A stretch of DNA of 64,000 bases from positions 199,508 to 263,507 of the forward strand of contig JAJEKB010020254.1 in NCBI GenBank assembly GCA_022393335.1, written 5' to 3'. Below the pieces are notes generated by a model that did no database searches, had not been told where the DNA came from, and saw only the letters and a program-made list of their open reading frames with translations. Within the stretch, counting starts at the first letter, position 1. Every line of letters begins with the position of its first letter. This DNA comes from Macrotrachela quadricornifera. Taxonomy: Eukaryota; Rotifera; Eurotatoria; Philodinida; Philodinidae. Shown one piece after another: positions 43,389 to 55,460 of the stretch. The translations under genes were made by a program, and so were the position numbers.

Positions 43389-44727
43389 GAGAGAGTCCAT
43401 GAGAGGACCGAAGATTCGAGACACTGGTCAAAGTTTTAATTTTTGATTTGACATTCTCATCTTGTTCAGCATCATCTAAAACCTCTAAATCTAAATTTTT
43501 AGCGCATTTAGTTGAACTGGTAAAAAGTTAGCTTGAATTTACTATCGAGCACTCATGACAATATTTGAAGAATATAATCAAAAATCATCTCTTTAAAGTT
43601 TAGTCTTTTAAGGTAACAAAAAACTAATCAAATATATACTCTAATATACCATGAGATAGAGAATCAAATGCTGCAGAAAATGAGCTATTTACATATCATA
43701 TTTTAGAGTGCCAATCTAGAGTTATTAGACGAATACTGTCAATGGCTGGTCATTTTCAAGTAAAAAAATGTGCCAGTTTTTTACAGTATATCGGTTGCTA
43801 TTCAGTCATTTTATGAGACTCCAGACTGATTTTTACATATGTTGTGCAGCTTTTTTTCCTCTACAAAATGGCTAAAAAAATCTTTAAAAAAAGGGTTCTC
43901 TTGAGGCGAAAAGTGACTCATATTACTCTCAAAATTTCACCTGTGGGGGACGACGGGTGGAACTTACAAAAAATATAGCTGTAGGGGGTCACAGGTGAAA
44001 TTTTGATAGAAAAAAAATTTTTTCAAAATACATGCGATTTGGTACAGTTTCTAACGCTAATTCCAAATAACATATTCATTTTGCTATGTAATTGTATTAT
44101 GATAATGAAAATATCTAAAAATGTTTGATTCTTATCAAAAAATCTCCTAAAATCATCAAAAAACATCAATTTTGAGAGTAATATGAGTCACTTTTCGCCT
44201 CAAGAGAACCCTTTTTTTAAAGATTTTTTTAGCCATTTTGTAGAGGAAAAAAAGCTGCACAACATATGTAAAAATCAGTCTGGAGTCTCATAAAATGACT
44301 GAATAGCAACCGATATACTGTAAAAAACTGGCACATTTTTTTACTTGAAAATGACCAGCCATTGACAGTATTCGTCTAATAACTCTAGATTGGCACTCTA
44401 AAATATGATATGTAAATAGCTCATTTTCTGCAGCATTTGATTCTCTATCTCATGGTATATTAGAGTATATATTTGATTAGTTTTTTGTTACCTTAAAAGA
44501 CTAAACTTTAAAGAGATGATTTTTGATTATATTCTTCAAATATTGTCATGAGTGCTCGATAGTAAATTCAAGCTAACTTTTTACCAGTTCAACTAAATGC
44601 GCTAAAAATTTAGATTTAGAGGTTTTCGATGATGCTGAACAAGATGAGAATGTCAAATCAAAAATTAAAACTTTGACCAGTGCCTCGTATACTAGGATGT
44701 TCTTCGGTCCTGTCGTGAACGCTCTCT
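43389..44727. repeat. TTAA-bounded fold-back element (giant palindrome)
   Basis: Two arms of about 548 bp (43389-43936 and 44168-44727) are inverted copies, nearly identical over their length, with a few substitutions and one ~12-bp insertion in the right arm near 44690. The arms are in exact register: position x pairs with 88104 minus x over the inner ~500 bp. The 231-bp loop has its own small hairpin (AAATTTCACCTGT at about 43933 and its complement near 43996). TTAA lies at both outer ends (43385-43388 and 44728-44731), and the tips are GAGAG/CTCTC. No ORF. It is probably a non-autonomous DNA element of a TTAA-targeting group, but the superfamily is not certain. Confidence 0.8.
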
Positions 44728-45689
44728 TAAGTATACTACTCTTTTAGATTTGCAATGAACAACATATTACAACTAGAACGATGTTCAAACACATTATCGA
44801 CTTAAAATAGCTCACAACTTCATATTATGTCTTTCGAATTTATATCTTTCTGTCTTGGATCAAGGAGAATGATGTTCTTTTTATGACCGATTATCCACGT
44901 GTGTTCGTCTGTTTTTCCATTTCTATTGATTTCAAAACATGTGTTAATAGCAAAAAGGATTAAAAATAAATTTAACATTTTCTATTGAAAAAAAGCGATA
45001 TACATATATACATCGTATATATATATTAAAAGTAAAGAAATAGAAATATTCTCTAGTATTTAATTCTACTCGATTTTAAAATAAATTACCAAGATCGATA
45101 ATTATTTGAAGTTTAAGATGTTGATACGTCTTCAGTAAAAGATTCATATGTAAAGAAAATCGTTTTCTCCCGACACAATAAGATAAAAAATATTTCAAAC
45201 ATATTTCTACTTTCATATAATATTTACAAATCATGCCAATGGACAATTCAAGTTGTCAAAGAAACTGGAATGAAGGTATACTGGAAGTCTAGATATTGTA
45301 ACTTTTTAGAAATTTTACCAAGTATTTTCTTTGTTTTTTAAATTTTCTCAAAAATAATCATATTTTATTATAAACCATATTTCTCAAAGTTATGAAGTTC
45401 ATCAATTGTCTCATATCTGAGAAAAACAATTATGAATAATTAACATAAAGAATAGCAAATACGTCGCAATAGAGTTTTGATAATCAAGGATGAATAAATC
45501 ATTATTCGTATAGACTTGATATTAATTAGGGATTTTTATTTGAAATCGTACAGAATTACTTGTTAAACCTTAAGTAATTCCTATTACGATTAGAACTGAA
45601 AAATACCAACATTTATCCATATGTGAAAATCAAGTCTAATACTATTTAATTCATGAACTATTGTAATAAAAGTTTTTGTACACGACGAT
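44728..45689. other. Noncoding AT-rich stretch
   Basis: No recognisable gene or array between the two inverted-repeat structures. Confidence 0.5.
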
Positions 45690-46300
45690 ATGTTTTAATA
45701 TAACAAGCAATTTTATATAGTTTAATTAGGTTTAAGTGTATTTGTTTCATATAACAGGAAATTTTCAATCCTATACTGTCATTTTCAACCTATACTATAA
45801 CAATAAATTAACAGATGTTAAAATAAAAAAAAGAGAAGAAAATGCTAAATAAGTTGAAATAATATTATCACAAACACCATAAGCTACATAATACCAATAT
45901 ACAGTTTTAAAATTTCTAGTAATTATACATAGTTTAAAACATTGTTTTATGATAAACTACGTGTAATACTCAAATTTTATTATAATTCCAATTTAACTGT
46001 TTAAAAGAACTCAAGTTTTAAGTTCTACTTTACTTTTGTAGCAATGTATGAAAAATGTATGTAATCTTGAGATTTGAATCAATTTTGACCAGGGTGGCTA
46101 TCATGCTTAATATTTTCTTTATTTCTTTGTTTTAACATCTGTTAATTCTTGTCATGGTATAGATTGAAAATGATCGTATAAGATCGAAAATTTCCTATTA
46201 TATAAAATAAATACATTTAAAACTTATTAAACTACACAAAATTACTTGTTATTTTAAAATTGATTCAAATCTCAAGATTACATATATTTTCATACAAAAC
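45690..46300. repeat. Imperfect nested inverted repeat
   Basis: An outer pair of arms (about 45695-45840 and 46115-46258) shares ATTAACAGATGTTAAAA and GGAAATTTTC blocks. An inner-flank pair, ATCTTGAGATTTGAATCAAT (from about 46063) and its complement (46260-46280), forms a second hairpin with the right arm as its loop. Similarity is about 80 percent in the outer arms. No coding. Confidence 0.55.
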
Positions 46301-46792
46301 GATATGTATTCATTTTATTTCAAATATTTTTTCATTTATGATAGGAATTAAATGTTGTCACATTGGAATTGAAACAGGAACTTTTGAACAAAAGAATATT
46401 ATATTTTGCATTCTTTTTCTTCTCTCCAAATATGAACATATATGTGTTTGAAATAGAGAGACAATCAACGCCCTCTTTTCTATTACCGAGGCTAAATGTA
46501 TAATTTTTATGCAATAGCGGAAAAGTGCATGTACGTGAAAGCGTATGTAGCTTATCTCAACCTTTTTTTCCTGTGAAGATTTCTTAAAATATTTTTAGCG
46601 ACATATCATCTTTTATAGTAACGCATATCTTTCAGACTATCAACCTACCATTTTATTATTGAAGTTTATCAATAAAATTTTTTGAAAAAACTATTGCAAA
46701 TATTAATTTGAATACGATTCTTAAGCTGTTATTATTGAATATAATTTTTGTTATTTTTAAGATAAACTATTTCAAAAACAACTCGTTCCTTA
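46301..46792. other. Upstream region of the plus-strand pseudogene
   Basis: Contains the AGCTTATCTCAACCTTTTTT stretch (about 46550) that mirrors the upstream region of the gene at 40305-41552. No gene seen. Confidence 0.5.
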
Positions 46793-49442
46793 ATGGATAA
46801 TACGATAACCGATCTTTTTTCTTTAAAAAATGATGAACTCTATACTTTCGTTGAAGAATTAGTTGGAAAACAGATAGCTGATATTATGAAGTTCCAGTTG
46901 ATAACATCTACACAATCTGTTATTCGAAATTCAGATATTTTCGACATTTTACATTTAAAATGTTCAGAGCCGAAATTTTTATCATTAAGAGAAGAATCAT
47001 GTCTACAACTTGATGATGGTCAATTTGTCGTAAAGATTGGATTAATAAATAATCTAAGATGTTTACTCAACTTTTTAAAACAGGAAGAAGAAAAAAAAAG
47101 AAACTGACAATGGTGATACATGTTCAGATGCATCATATGGTTTTATCGATAAGCATCCGTTGTTAAGAAGCTTAGTTCTTTGGTATAAGCGATTTGGAAA
47201 TGATAATATTAATGATAAATATAAATATGAGTTTATGAAAAGTTTTATTGACACAATCACTAATAATTTAACTAAGTCCAGCAATCATTTTCGTTACAGT
47301 AGTACAATGAAGAACTTTGCTTTATCATTATATATTTTGGATGGAAAACTAACATATGAATTTATTCGAGTAAACCTACCTGGTTCTTTACCGAATTTAA
47401 CTATGTTAAATACATTAATTTCAAAATCAGATTCAAAAATTAGCGAAGGAGAATTTAGGTTCGATCTACTTCAAAAACGTTTTAATGATCTTAGTATTCA
47501 CAATGCATTTGGTTCGGGAGATGCTACCAGTGCAATCAAAAGGATTACATATGATTCAATGACAAATACATTTAATGGATTTCCTTTACCACTTGATCGA
47601 GGAGTACCGATCAAAGAATTTTATCAGACTGATTCATTTGATACATTGAAAGCATGGTTTAATTCTACTGAAAAATCTCCATTACTTAATGTTCACATGA
47701 TTCAACCGGTGAAAGCTACAAATCAAAGTATTATTCCAAGTCCTTTTCTGTTGTCAGCGTATGGTATCAATGATTCAACTACTGCGAATGATGTATTACA
47801 ACGATGGTGGTATATTTTCAATCAATGTTTACAGAGAAACATAAGAATAATTGGTTTCTCGACAGGTAAGAAAGAAAATTAACATTATTAGTTCATAATT
47901 AATTAGTAACTTTTTCTGTATAGATGCTGATGGTAGATATTTACGGACCATGCGCCTTCTCAGTGGATTTTTTGCATGCCTTCCTAATTTTCAAGCTCAT
48001 TAGCATCTGCAAGCTTGTCATATAAAAACAACATTACATTGGCCCTGGTTTTATCTACGTCATCAACAACTATTACTATTTTTTCAAGATGCAACCTATC
48101 TAGTTACTAAATGGCGCAACCGTTTGCCGTCACCCACAGCAGAATTGTGGCTTGGTAATAAATTTATATCGATCAATCATTTGTATGATATTATAAATAA
48201 TGAAAATTACTCTAAATTGGATCATGGGTTAACGAAGTCTGATATTAATCTAAAAGATCGTCAGAACTTTAGTTCTTATTTAAAGTTAATTTTTAATGAT
48301 CTATTTAAAATTTTATGTAAGAATAATGATACTCGTGAAACTTTGATTTATCTTCAAATGTTAAGAATGATCATTGTGGCTTTTGTTGAGAAGCGAACGG
48401 CTATTGCTGAACGTGAGTATGAGTATTTGCTATATAAACTGAATAACAACAGAAACCTCTTCAATTGATACATTTTATATAAAAAAATGTTTTATTCTAG
48501 GACTTCAATCTGCTTGGACTGTTGTATTTCTTTGTAGAATATGGTTAGCATGGATTAAATGCAAAACATTCAATTCATCACACATCACAACAAACAACAA
48601 AAGCAGATATTTCATCACTAGACCAGCATATTTATCGGTGGAAATCAATGCACATAATTTATTATATTTAATTTTACTTGTTAAAGAAAAAATTTACCAC
48701 CATCTGTACTTCATACTGATACTTTTAGTTCACAAGCTTGTGAATCACTCTTCTGAAACACCCGAGCATTATGTGGAATATATTCAACCATAGTCAATTT
48801 CACAGTGCATGTTTTTTTACGACGTGCTCAACGATTATCAATGCTGAATGATATCAAAAACATGGACAGTCAGATAGTGATTTGGTCAATAATTTTGTCT
48901 TTCCAACTCATCACAAACATCGAAGTGCTCGTCATGCACCTTTTACAATTAGTCAAGACGAAATTGATCAAATAGATATCGAAAAATCTATCACTGAAGC
49001 TTATGGTAAGACTATTCAAATACTTGATGATTTAGAAATAGTGAACATTTTGAAGAACAAAGGTATTCTTGATCTAAACTTACTAAGTGAATACGTGTTC
49101 AAGCAATTAAATTCAAGTTCGAAGATGCGTGATTATTCATCTCAATTAAATTATATGAATTTTGATGAATTCGAATTAGCTGACGATGATGAAGATAATG
49201 ATGAAATAGATGAGACGAATATTTATTATAATAATGATGATTCATCTTCTGATGATGATATCACTGATGAAGATGAAGATGAAGAAAATGCTAAACAAAA
49301 TTTAATAAAAACGATAAAAACAGACCTCCATGGCATAAGAGTTACGGATAAAGTCGAACTTCACATCAAACGTACTTATTTTAGTGTTACAATCAACGAT
49401 AACACAAAGTTTTTCATAAGCAAAGCGCTTGTTGGCTTTTAA
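46793..49442 (+). pseudogene. Multi-exon relative of the 40305-41552 protein, with transposase-like core; pseudogene
   Basis: The N-terminal module (SLKNDELYTFVEELVGKQIA, CLQLDDGQFVVKIGLINNL) matches the gene at 40305-41552. A slip in an A-run near 47095 moves to the frame 47160-47882 (YEFIRVNLPGSLPNLTMLN, EGEFRFDLLQKRF, TNTFNGFPLPLDRG, LLNVHMIQPV, FLLSAYGIN). An intron at 47866-47923 (GTAAGAAAG ... CTGTATAG) gives FSTDADGRYLRTMRLLSGFF. An in-frame TAG follows after NFQAH, then FFQDATYLVTKWRN and DHGLTKSDINLKDRQNF. A second intron at 48411 to about 48501 leads to TVVFLCRIWLAW and FITRPAYLSVEINAHNLLYL. A frameshift near 48860 precedes VNNFVFPTHHKHRS and an acidic tail (SSSDDDITDEDEDEEN). I recognise the order as a conserved family in rotifers and cnidarians, probably transposon-derived, but cannot name it. 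Confidence 0.6.
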
Positions 49443-49799
49443 GCAGCGAAAAAAGTAAACTTTCAAGCGACCGATTACTTCGAGTACAGAATGATAGTAA
49501 AAAAAAATACTTTTTTCATTCGTATTTAATCTCTTGGATTTTATTACCAAATAAACTATATTTTGTTTAATATAAACTTTTGGCATAAATGAAAGTACTG
49601 AACACAAGTAAGAAGGAAATAGTACACATTTGTGTCTAAATCAAGGCTCATATCATCGTCTTTTAACATTACAATCATCAGAAAGATTCAATATACAACG
49701 GTATCTAAGTATCTGTAATATGTTTCTAAAGATATCATTGGGATTTTTTTGGACTTCAAGGTATTCCAAGGGACTTCCATCTGCCGTTTCCCCCTTGCC

Positions 49800-51417
49800 T
49801 GTCTGGGTGCGTCAGTCAGACGTTTTAAGACCATATTGAAGCAACACTCATAAGAAAATGGACAGAGAGAAGGAGCCTACAAAAGGAGGGGAATATAATT
49901 GATAACTTTAACAGAAAAATCTATTTAATTTGAAAAGTGTGTGTATATTTCATAAATTATAAAATAATACGAAGTGGCCATAGCTAAATGAAACTCAAAA
50001 AAAAAATTTTTACTTTCTTCCCATGTATAGACATAAAGTCTAATTTAATATTGAGAAATTACGAAATAAAGTCCGTCGCAGAACAGTGCATATCAATTTA
50101 CTATATGTAAATATGTATAATATTAGATAAAACAACATGAGCTTATACATGATATTTTACACTACAACAACAAATTAGCTTTTCAGTGCATTAATCTATC
50201 CGTAGTTTTCTGAATCCCGTGAAATTGCAAAGCGAAATTCACATTTCAAAATTGTGCCTAACTTTCAATTTACAAATACGAGTGAAGTCTCTTTCAATAA
50301 GGTCAAAAAACGAAATGATTCTTAAGGCTAGAAAACATGTTCCTAGTTGCACTCGTAAATACGAGTTACGCTTCATTTAATAATATTAAAAAACGAAGTA
50401 ATATTTAATTGAGGAAAACATGTTCATAAGTGAAGTCGCAAATACAAGTTTAACATTTTTCAATAACATTAAAAAAAGAAGTGATTTTTAATGTAAAAAA
50501 ACATGTTTATCATTGAACTAGCTTATACGAGTAAAATCTCTTTCAATATCAGTGAAAAACGAAGTGATCGTTAACTGGAGAAAACATGTTCATAGATAAA
50601 CTAGTAAATACAAGTTAAAACTCTTTGAATAACATTAAGAAAAGAAGTGATTCCTACCGTAAGGAAACATGTTCATAAATGAACTGATAAACACAAGTAA
50701 AATCTCTTCTATTAACATCAAAAGAAATGATTTCTAACTCAAAACATTTTGATAAGTGAGCTAGTAATTAACAGTAAAATATTTTACAGTAACATCAAAG
50801 GACGAAATGATTTCTAACTCAAGAAAACATATTCATAATTGAAATAGTAAATATGAGTTAAATGTCTTTCAATAACTTCAAAGAAAGAAGTGATTTCTAA
50901 CGTAAGAAAACTTGTTCATGGCTACGTTATCTAATACGAGTATAATCTCTTTCAATAACGTGAAAAAGATAGGTGATTTCTAACTTTACAAAACCTGTTC
51001 ATGGTTAAACTAGTTAATACGAGTACAATCTCTTTGATTAACAAAGAAAAACGCGGTGACTTCGAATGTAAGAAAGCCTGTTCATGGTTGAACTAGTTAA
51101 TACGAGTAAAATCTCATTAATTATCATTGAAAAACGAAGTGATTTTTAACACAAGAAAACCTGTTCATGGTTAAAATAGTTAATACAAGTAGAATCTTTT
51201 TGATTAACAAAGAAAAACGAGGTGATTTCTAATGAAAGAAAACTTACTCATAGTTGAACTAGGTAATACAAGTAAAATTCCTATGGAAAACGTAAAATAT
51301 ACTAGTAAAAACGGGCGAACATTTCGTAAAAACGGCATTTTAACGTTATGGTTGCGTAAAAACTGCGTATTTACGCATTTCTAACACGTTTTTTAAAAGG
51401 TTTTGTCTGCCTGGGCA
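49800..51417 (+). repeat. Satellite unit B: leader, ~82-bp satellite array, tail
   Basis: The leader (49820-50240) matches 36720-37145. The array (50240-51290) has about 13 units of the same ~82-bp repeat with GTTCATAATTGAACTAGTAA-type cores; some later units share CCTGTTCATGGTTGAACTAG, a local homogenised subtype. The tail contains TTTCGTAAAAACGGCATTTT, GCGTAAAAACTGCG and CACGTTTTTTAAAAGG and ends GTTTTGTCTGCCTGGG. Not interrupted, unlike unit A. Confidence 0.7.
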
Positions 51418-52408
51418 GTGATGTTTCATTGGAAAGAAAAATATTTGCACTAGCTCATGCAATTGTAAAAAATCTTTATTTGTTCACTACTCTTAGGTAG
51501 TTGATTAGTTTTATCGAATATAAAAAAATTTTGGCTGCATACCTAAAGAAGATATTTTACCGAAAAATATTCGATATGTTTTTTTCTATAATCATAGAGA
51601 GTTCTCTTATATATTGATAAGCCATATAATGTAACAAGCTGAGTGCATCGATATCAGCTCGCATTTTTTATAAGTTTTTCGCTCAGAAGCGAAACATATT
51701 TTATATCTTTGATTACTCATGTCTTTCAAACTGAATTTAAAAAAATTTTTGCTTCCACTTTCAAACTTTTAAATCGATATGATGCGAAAACATGACACAA
51801 AACGTTTCCTCAAATTTTAGTAGCGTTTCATCGAAGAAGCATCGTGCTGGACTCATTTTCACATTTTCGTCGAGACGCATTTCTGCAAATACAATACATT
51901 GAGAGACGCACCTCTGGAACACGTTTTATCAATTGTGTCAATTAGAAGCACGTACTGGAGGACACATAGCTTCTTTTAATTATTAAATATGATCCTAACA
52001 GATGAAGCGACAGGGACGAGTGCCAACGTGTATTAAACAAAAATTTAAACGCATATCGATGCGTTGATTTATATAAATGTTTTCAAATTGTAAACATTCT
52101 CTTAATGCATTCAAGAATAACAATGATGAGTGAGTTTACTTCAGTTTCCATCATGCTTCAATACAAAAATGTGCTAGAACGCTAGCATTTGCAACAAGAA
52201 CACATCTGTTTGCATTTAAAGTGCGTTAGGTGATTATATGGGTGGCATAGTATTAAAAAACTACACTCTCTATTTTTAAACTGTCAGCAAGGGTCTTATA
52301 AAAAATCTTGAGCCTACCCTAGATTCAAAACGTTCCGCCGCCTATGAATAGAATCTATTCGAATGATTCGAAGATCAAATATAAGAGCTCTATATATGAT
52401 TGAGCGCT
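51418..52408. other. Noncoding AT-rich stretch
   Basis: No recognised gene or array between satellite unit B and the second fold-back. Confidence 0.5.
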
Positions 52409-53037
52409 TCGTTAACTTCTAACGAGGGAACTGTTCGAAGGGATTCACTGCTTTTGACTCCATATTTTTTCCATAAGTAGATCCTCCATAGGTAAGAAAA
52501 AGCCCAAGAGGATATGGACCTATATTGCGATTTTGCTAACATCTGAAATTTTTTTTTGAAGTTTTCCTACAGGCCCCTAATTTTTTTAATAAGATCATAT
52601 TTCTGAATTTTGACCTGAAACTTTGCCTATATCAAAATTTCAACTAGTTTACCTTATACGAAAAAATTCAGACTTTTTGGATGCCGCATCAACAAGGTAT
52701 TAATATCTCAAAGTATAGACGCCTTTTCGTAAGCACCGCATAAAATACGCATATTTTGGCAAACTCATATCTCGGCAATGCTATATCCAAAAAGTCTTGA
52801 GTTTTTCGTATAAGATAAACTAGTAGGAATTATGATATAGGCAAAATGTCAGATCAAAATTAGATGCCTGTGCAGGGAAACTTCAATAAAACTTTCATAT
52901 GTTAGCGAAACCGAAACACGGACCCGTATTCTCTTGGACTTTTTCTAGTCTAGTGATGCCCTAGTTATGGACAAAATATGCAGTCAAAAGCAGCAAATCA
53001 CTTCGAAAGGCTTTCTCGTAAGTTGAAGAACGTTACG
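52409..53037. repeat. Second fold-back element, diverged arms
   Basis: Arms of about 270 bp (52409-52682 and 52785-53037) are inverted copies at roughly 80 percent similarity, with shared blocks such as CTGCTTTTGACT, AACTAGT and AGACTTTTTGGAT and their complements. A ~100-bp spacer separates them. No ORF. It is unrelated in sequence to the palindrome at 43389-44727 as far as I can see. Confidence 0.65.
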
Positions 53038-53722
53038 TAGCTTTATTATTATAGTGAGTTTCATTAAATCAATTCCGAGCTACTTACGACGATCGGTTTG
53101 TCCTTACTTAAGGGATTTGTCAGGTAAATTTGAAAATTCATGGAATTTTTCTGCTTGAACAAAAAATAAATAAAATAATATAAATCTGAAATGAGCAAGA
53201 AATGCAATATTTCTACTTTTTAGTATATATATTAAAATATTTTTTCAGAGATTACTATTGTGGAAAAGAAATGCTGTTGAATGATTTTATTTTTCTAATT
53301 TATTCGTTTATTAACATATACAAAATACCATAATATATATATAATATTTATATAATAAAAGATTAGTACTCATAATATTTGAAGAATTTCTGTTGATTAC
53401 AGTTCCATTTTGATTAATATCGAGAGCGAAGCGAGCATGTTATCTATCTGGTCATAAGACAAAAATAAAAAAGAAGTCTTATGACACCATTTATGATAGA
53501 GAATTATTCAGTATAAAGAGATACAAATACGCAATATATGTGTATTTTATTTTTTATGATAAGAGCGATGAAACTGAGTGACACTTATTTCATCTATATC
53601 TAAAATAAAGACTTTTGGTTGAGATAAGAAAACGTGAGAGAATAAAGTTGCACTTCTTTTTTTCATCTCTTTCGTTGTATTCATTTATTCTTTTTTTTTT
53701 CATAACTTCAGTTTAGTAACTA

Positions 53723-54562
53723 ATGGGTGGTGATATCATAGGAGAGATTAATTTCTTTGATCATACAACAGATGGTCGTCCCCCATGGACGGATGCTATT
53801 CCCAAATATGCTTCACTTATAACGAATTATACATTAGAACCAACTCAAGTTGTCATACGTGATTTACGAGGTAAAGAGAATAGTGTCGATCTTGATACAA
53901 ATGCTTTTGAAATCATGAAATATGATGGTGATATACACGATGTATTTGATACCAATAGTGAAACAAAACAACGTTATTTCGAAGAGATTGCTACTATAAT
54001 CAAAAATCGTCTAAACGCTTCTCGTGTAATCGTTTTTAATCATATAATCCGCTTTCGAGGAACACCACGTACTGCCGATCAAATTGATGCTAATCATAAA
54101 AATCCTATTTTCTATCCTCATATAGATAATGATCCGGGTGCGGTTCGTTGTAAAATCGAAGAAGTACTTGGCGATGAAGAAGCTAAAAAAGTGATGAAGA
54201 ATCGTTTTCAAATAATTAATGTTTGGCGTCCACTGGGTCCTAATCCTGTAGTAAATAATCCTCTAACTATTTGTGATTATCGTTCATTAGATCTCGATCA
54301 TGATATTCATTTAGTAAAAGTTTACAATTCACAAGCTACAGTTGCATCTTACATAATATCTCGTAATGTTCAAGATGCTCAAAAATGGTATTATCTCAGC
54401 GAAATGCGATCAAATGAAATGTTTGTTTTTAAAATCTTTGATAGCAATCATGATGTTGCTCAATCTGGTGCTCATACAGCTTTTACTAACAAATCTATCA
54501 CTTCAATTGATTTTGAACAAATTAGTATTGAAGTACGCTGTATAGTTTTGTATGATGAATAA
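53723..54562 (+). CDS. Fungal-type Fe(II)/2-oxoglutarate dioxygenase-like protein, copy 2
   Basis: 279 residues from ATG 53723, one exon, with 25 residue differences from the copy at 21911 by my count (about 91 percent identical). The iron ligands (His133, Asp135, His251) and the presumed 2-oxoglutarate Arg272 are kept. Most changes are in residues 1-60 and 204-250; residues 130-203 are identical in protein, and the DNA there differs at only one or so of about 220 bases. Both copies keep open frames and conservative substitutions (V/I, D/E, R/K), which suggests that both are under selection. Upstream and downstream flanks are also shared. The role is the same as for copy 1: oxidation of an unknown small molecule. 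Confidence 0.8.
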   Translation: MGGDIIGEINFFDHTTDGRPPWTDAIPKYASLITNYTLEPTQVVIRDLRGKENSVDLDTNAFEIMKYDGDIHDVFDTNSETKQRYFEEIATIIKNRLNASRVIVFNHIIRFRGTPRTADQIDANHKNPIFYPHIDNDPGAVRCKIEEVLGDEEAKKVMKNRFQIINVWRPLGPNPVVNNPLTICDYRSLDLDHDIHLVKVYNSQATVASYIISRNVQDAQKWYYLSEMRSNEMFVFKIFDSNHDVAQSGAHTAFTNKSITSIDFEQISIEVRCIVLYDE

Positions 54563-55079
54563 AATAAATAAATCTTAATTAGCAATTTGTCATAATATAA
54601 TTCAAATCATTTTCTGTAATTTCATTTATATTAATAAAATAAATTGTAGATAACATTAGAATCATATTAGATAGAAAATCTTAATATTATTTTCGATTTA
54701 GTTTAAAATATGATGTATTAGATTACATTACGCTATTACTAATTATTTGAATAATTAGATGTGATTTTATCGAAGTAGAACAAAGAGAGGAATCATCATA
54801 TTAGATAATGATTATTTTCAATTAGCCATGGACAACTAGACGATGAAGCGTGAAAAACTTGAAAATTTACAAAGAACAATTATCAAAAGATAAAATAAGA
54901 AAAAAATTTCGTTTTAACGTCAAAATTTGCTCATGCAAAGTTTTATTCATGTTGAAAATAAAAAGTATAACTACACTTCACATCTAGATTTTGATAATAA
55001 AAAATACAAAAATCTGATAAAGAATTTCTTGAGCACAATAATATTATTTAACACGTAATATTTGCATCATATCAACTTG
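54563..55079. other. 3' flank of dioxygenase copy 2
   Basis: The first ~110 bp match copy 1; the next ~300 bp are partly specific to this copy. No gene seen. Confidence 0.5.
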
Positions 55080-55460
55080 ACTGTAGCTGGAACTTTTTTC
55101 ACAAATTAAATATAAGCTTTTAATATTTAATATACTATATCGTCGAACAGTACGTATTGGTACTTTTCTATTCAATATGTGCTTGCACTAACTTGTATAC
55201 ATTTATAATTTATAGATTCAACAAATTCTGAAATGTATTGTTTGACTTCTTGCAAAGTCATAGTATATGGCCGACAATCTTCTGATTTCGGATTTGATAA
55301 AACAGCAGTACCATTCCATCATTTGAATAAATGCATGATCAGCCTGTAACTTTAAATCGTTTAGTTAATGATTTAAACTCACAACCAACAACTCTAGGAC
55401 GATATTCTTCAAGGACATTGTGATTGAACTGAGATGTGTATTTATAATATTTATGAGTGA
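55080..55460 (-). pseudogene. DDE transposase N-terminal relic, copy 2
   Basis: Same relic as at 23560-23960, with the same broken frames (FNHNVLEEYRPRVVG-like start, VPIRTIRRYSI-like end) and a few independent substitutions and small deletions. It was therefore already decayed when the block duplicated. Confidence 0.5.

Noticed and set aside
33047..51417. A single 18-kb transposon with CCCAGGCAGACAAAAC termini
   Set aside because: The 16-bp inverted motif is real, but no target duplication flanks it and a similar motif also ends at 39835, so I do not call it as one element; kept only as a hypothesis.
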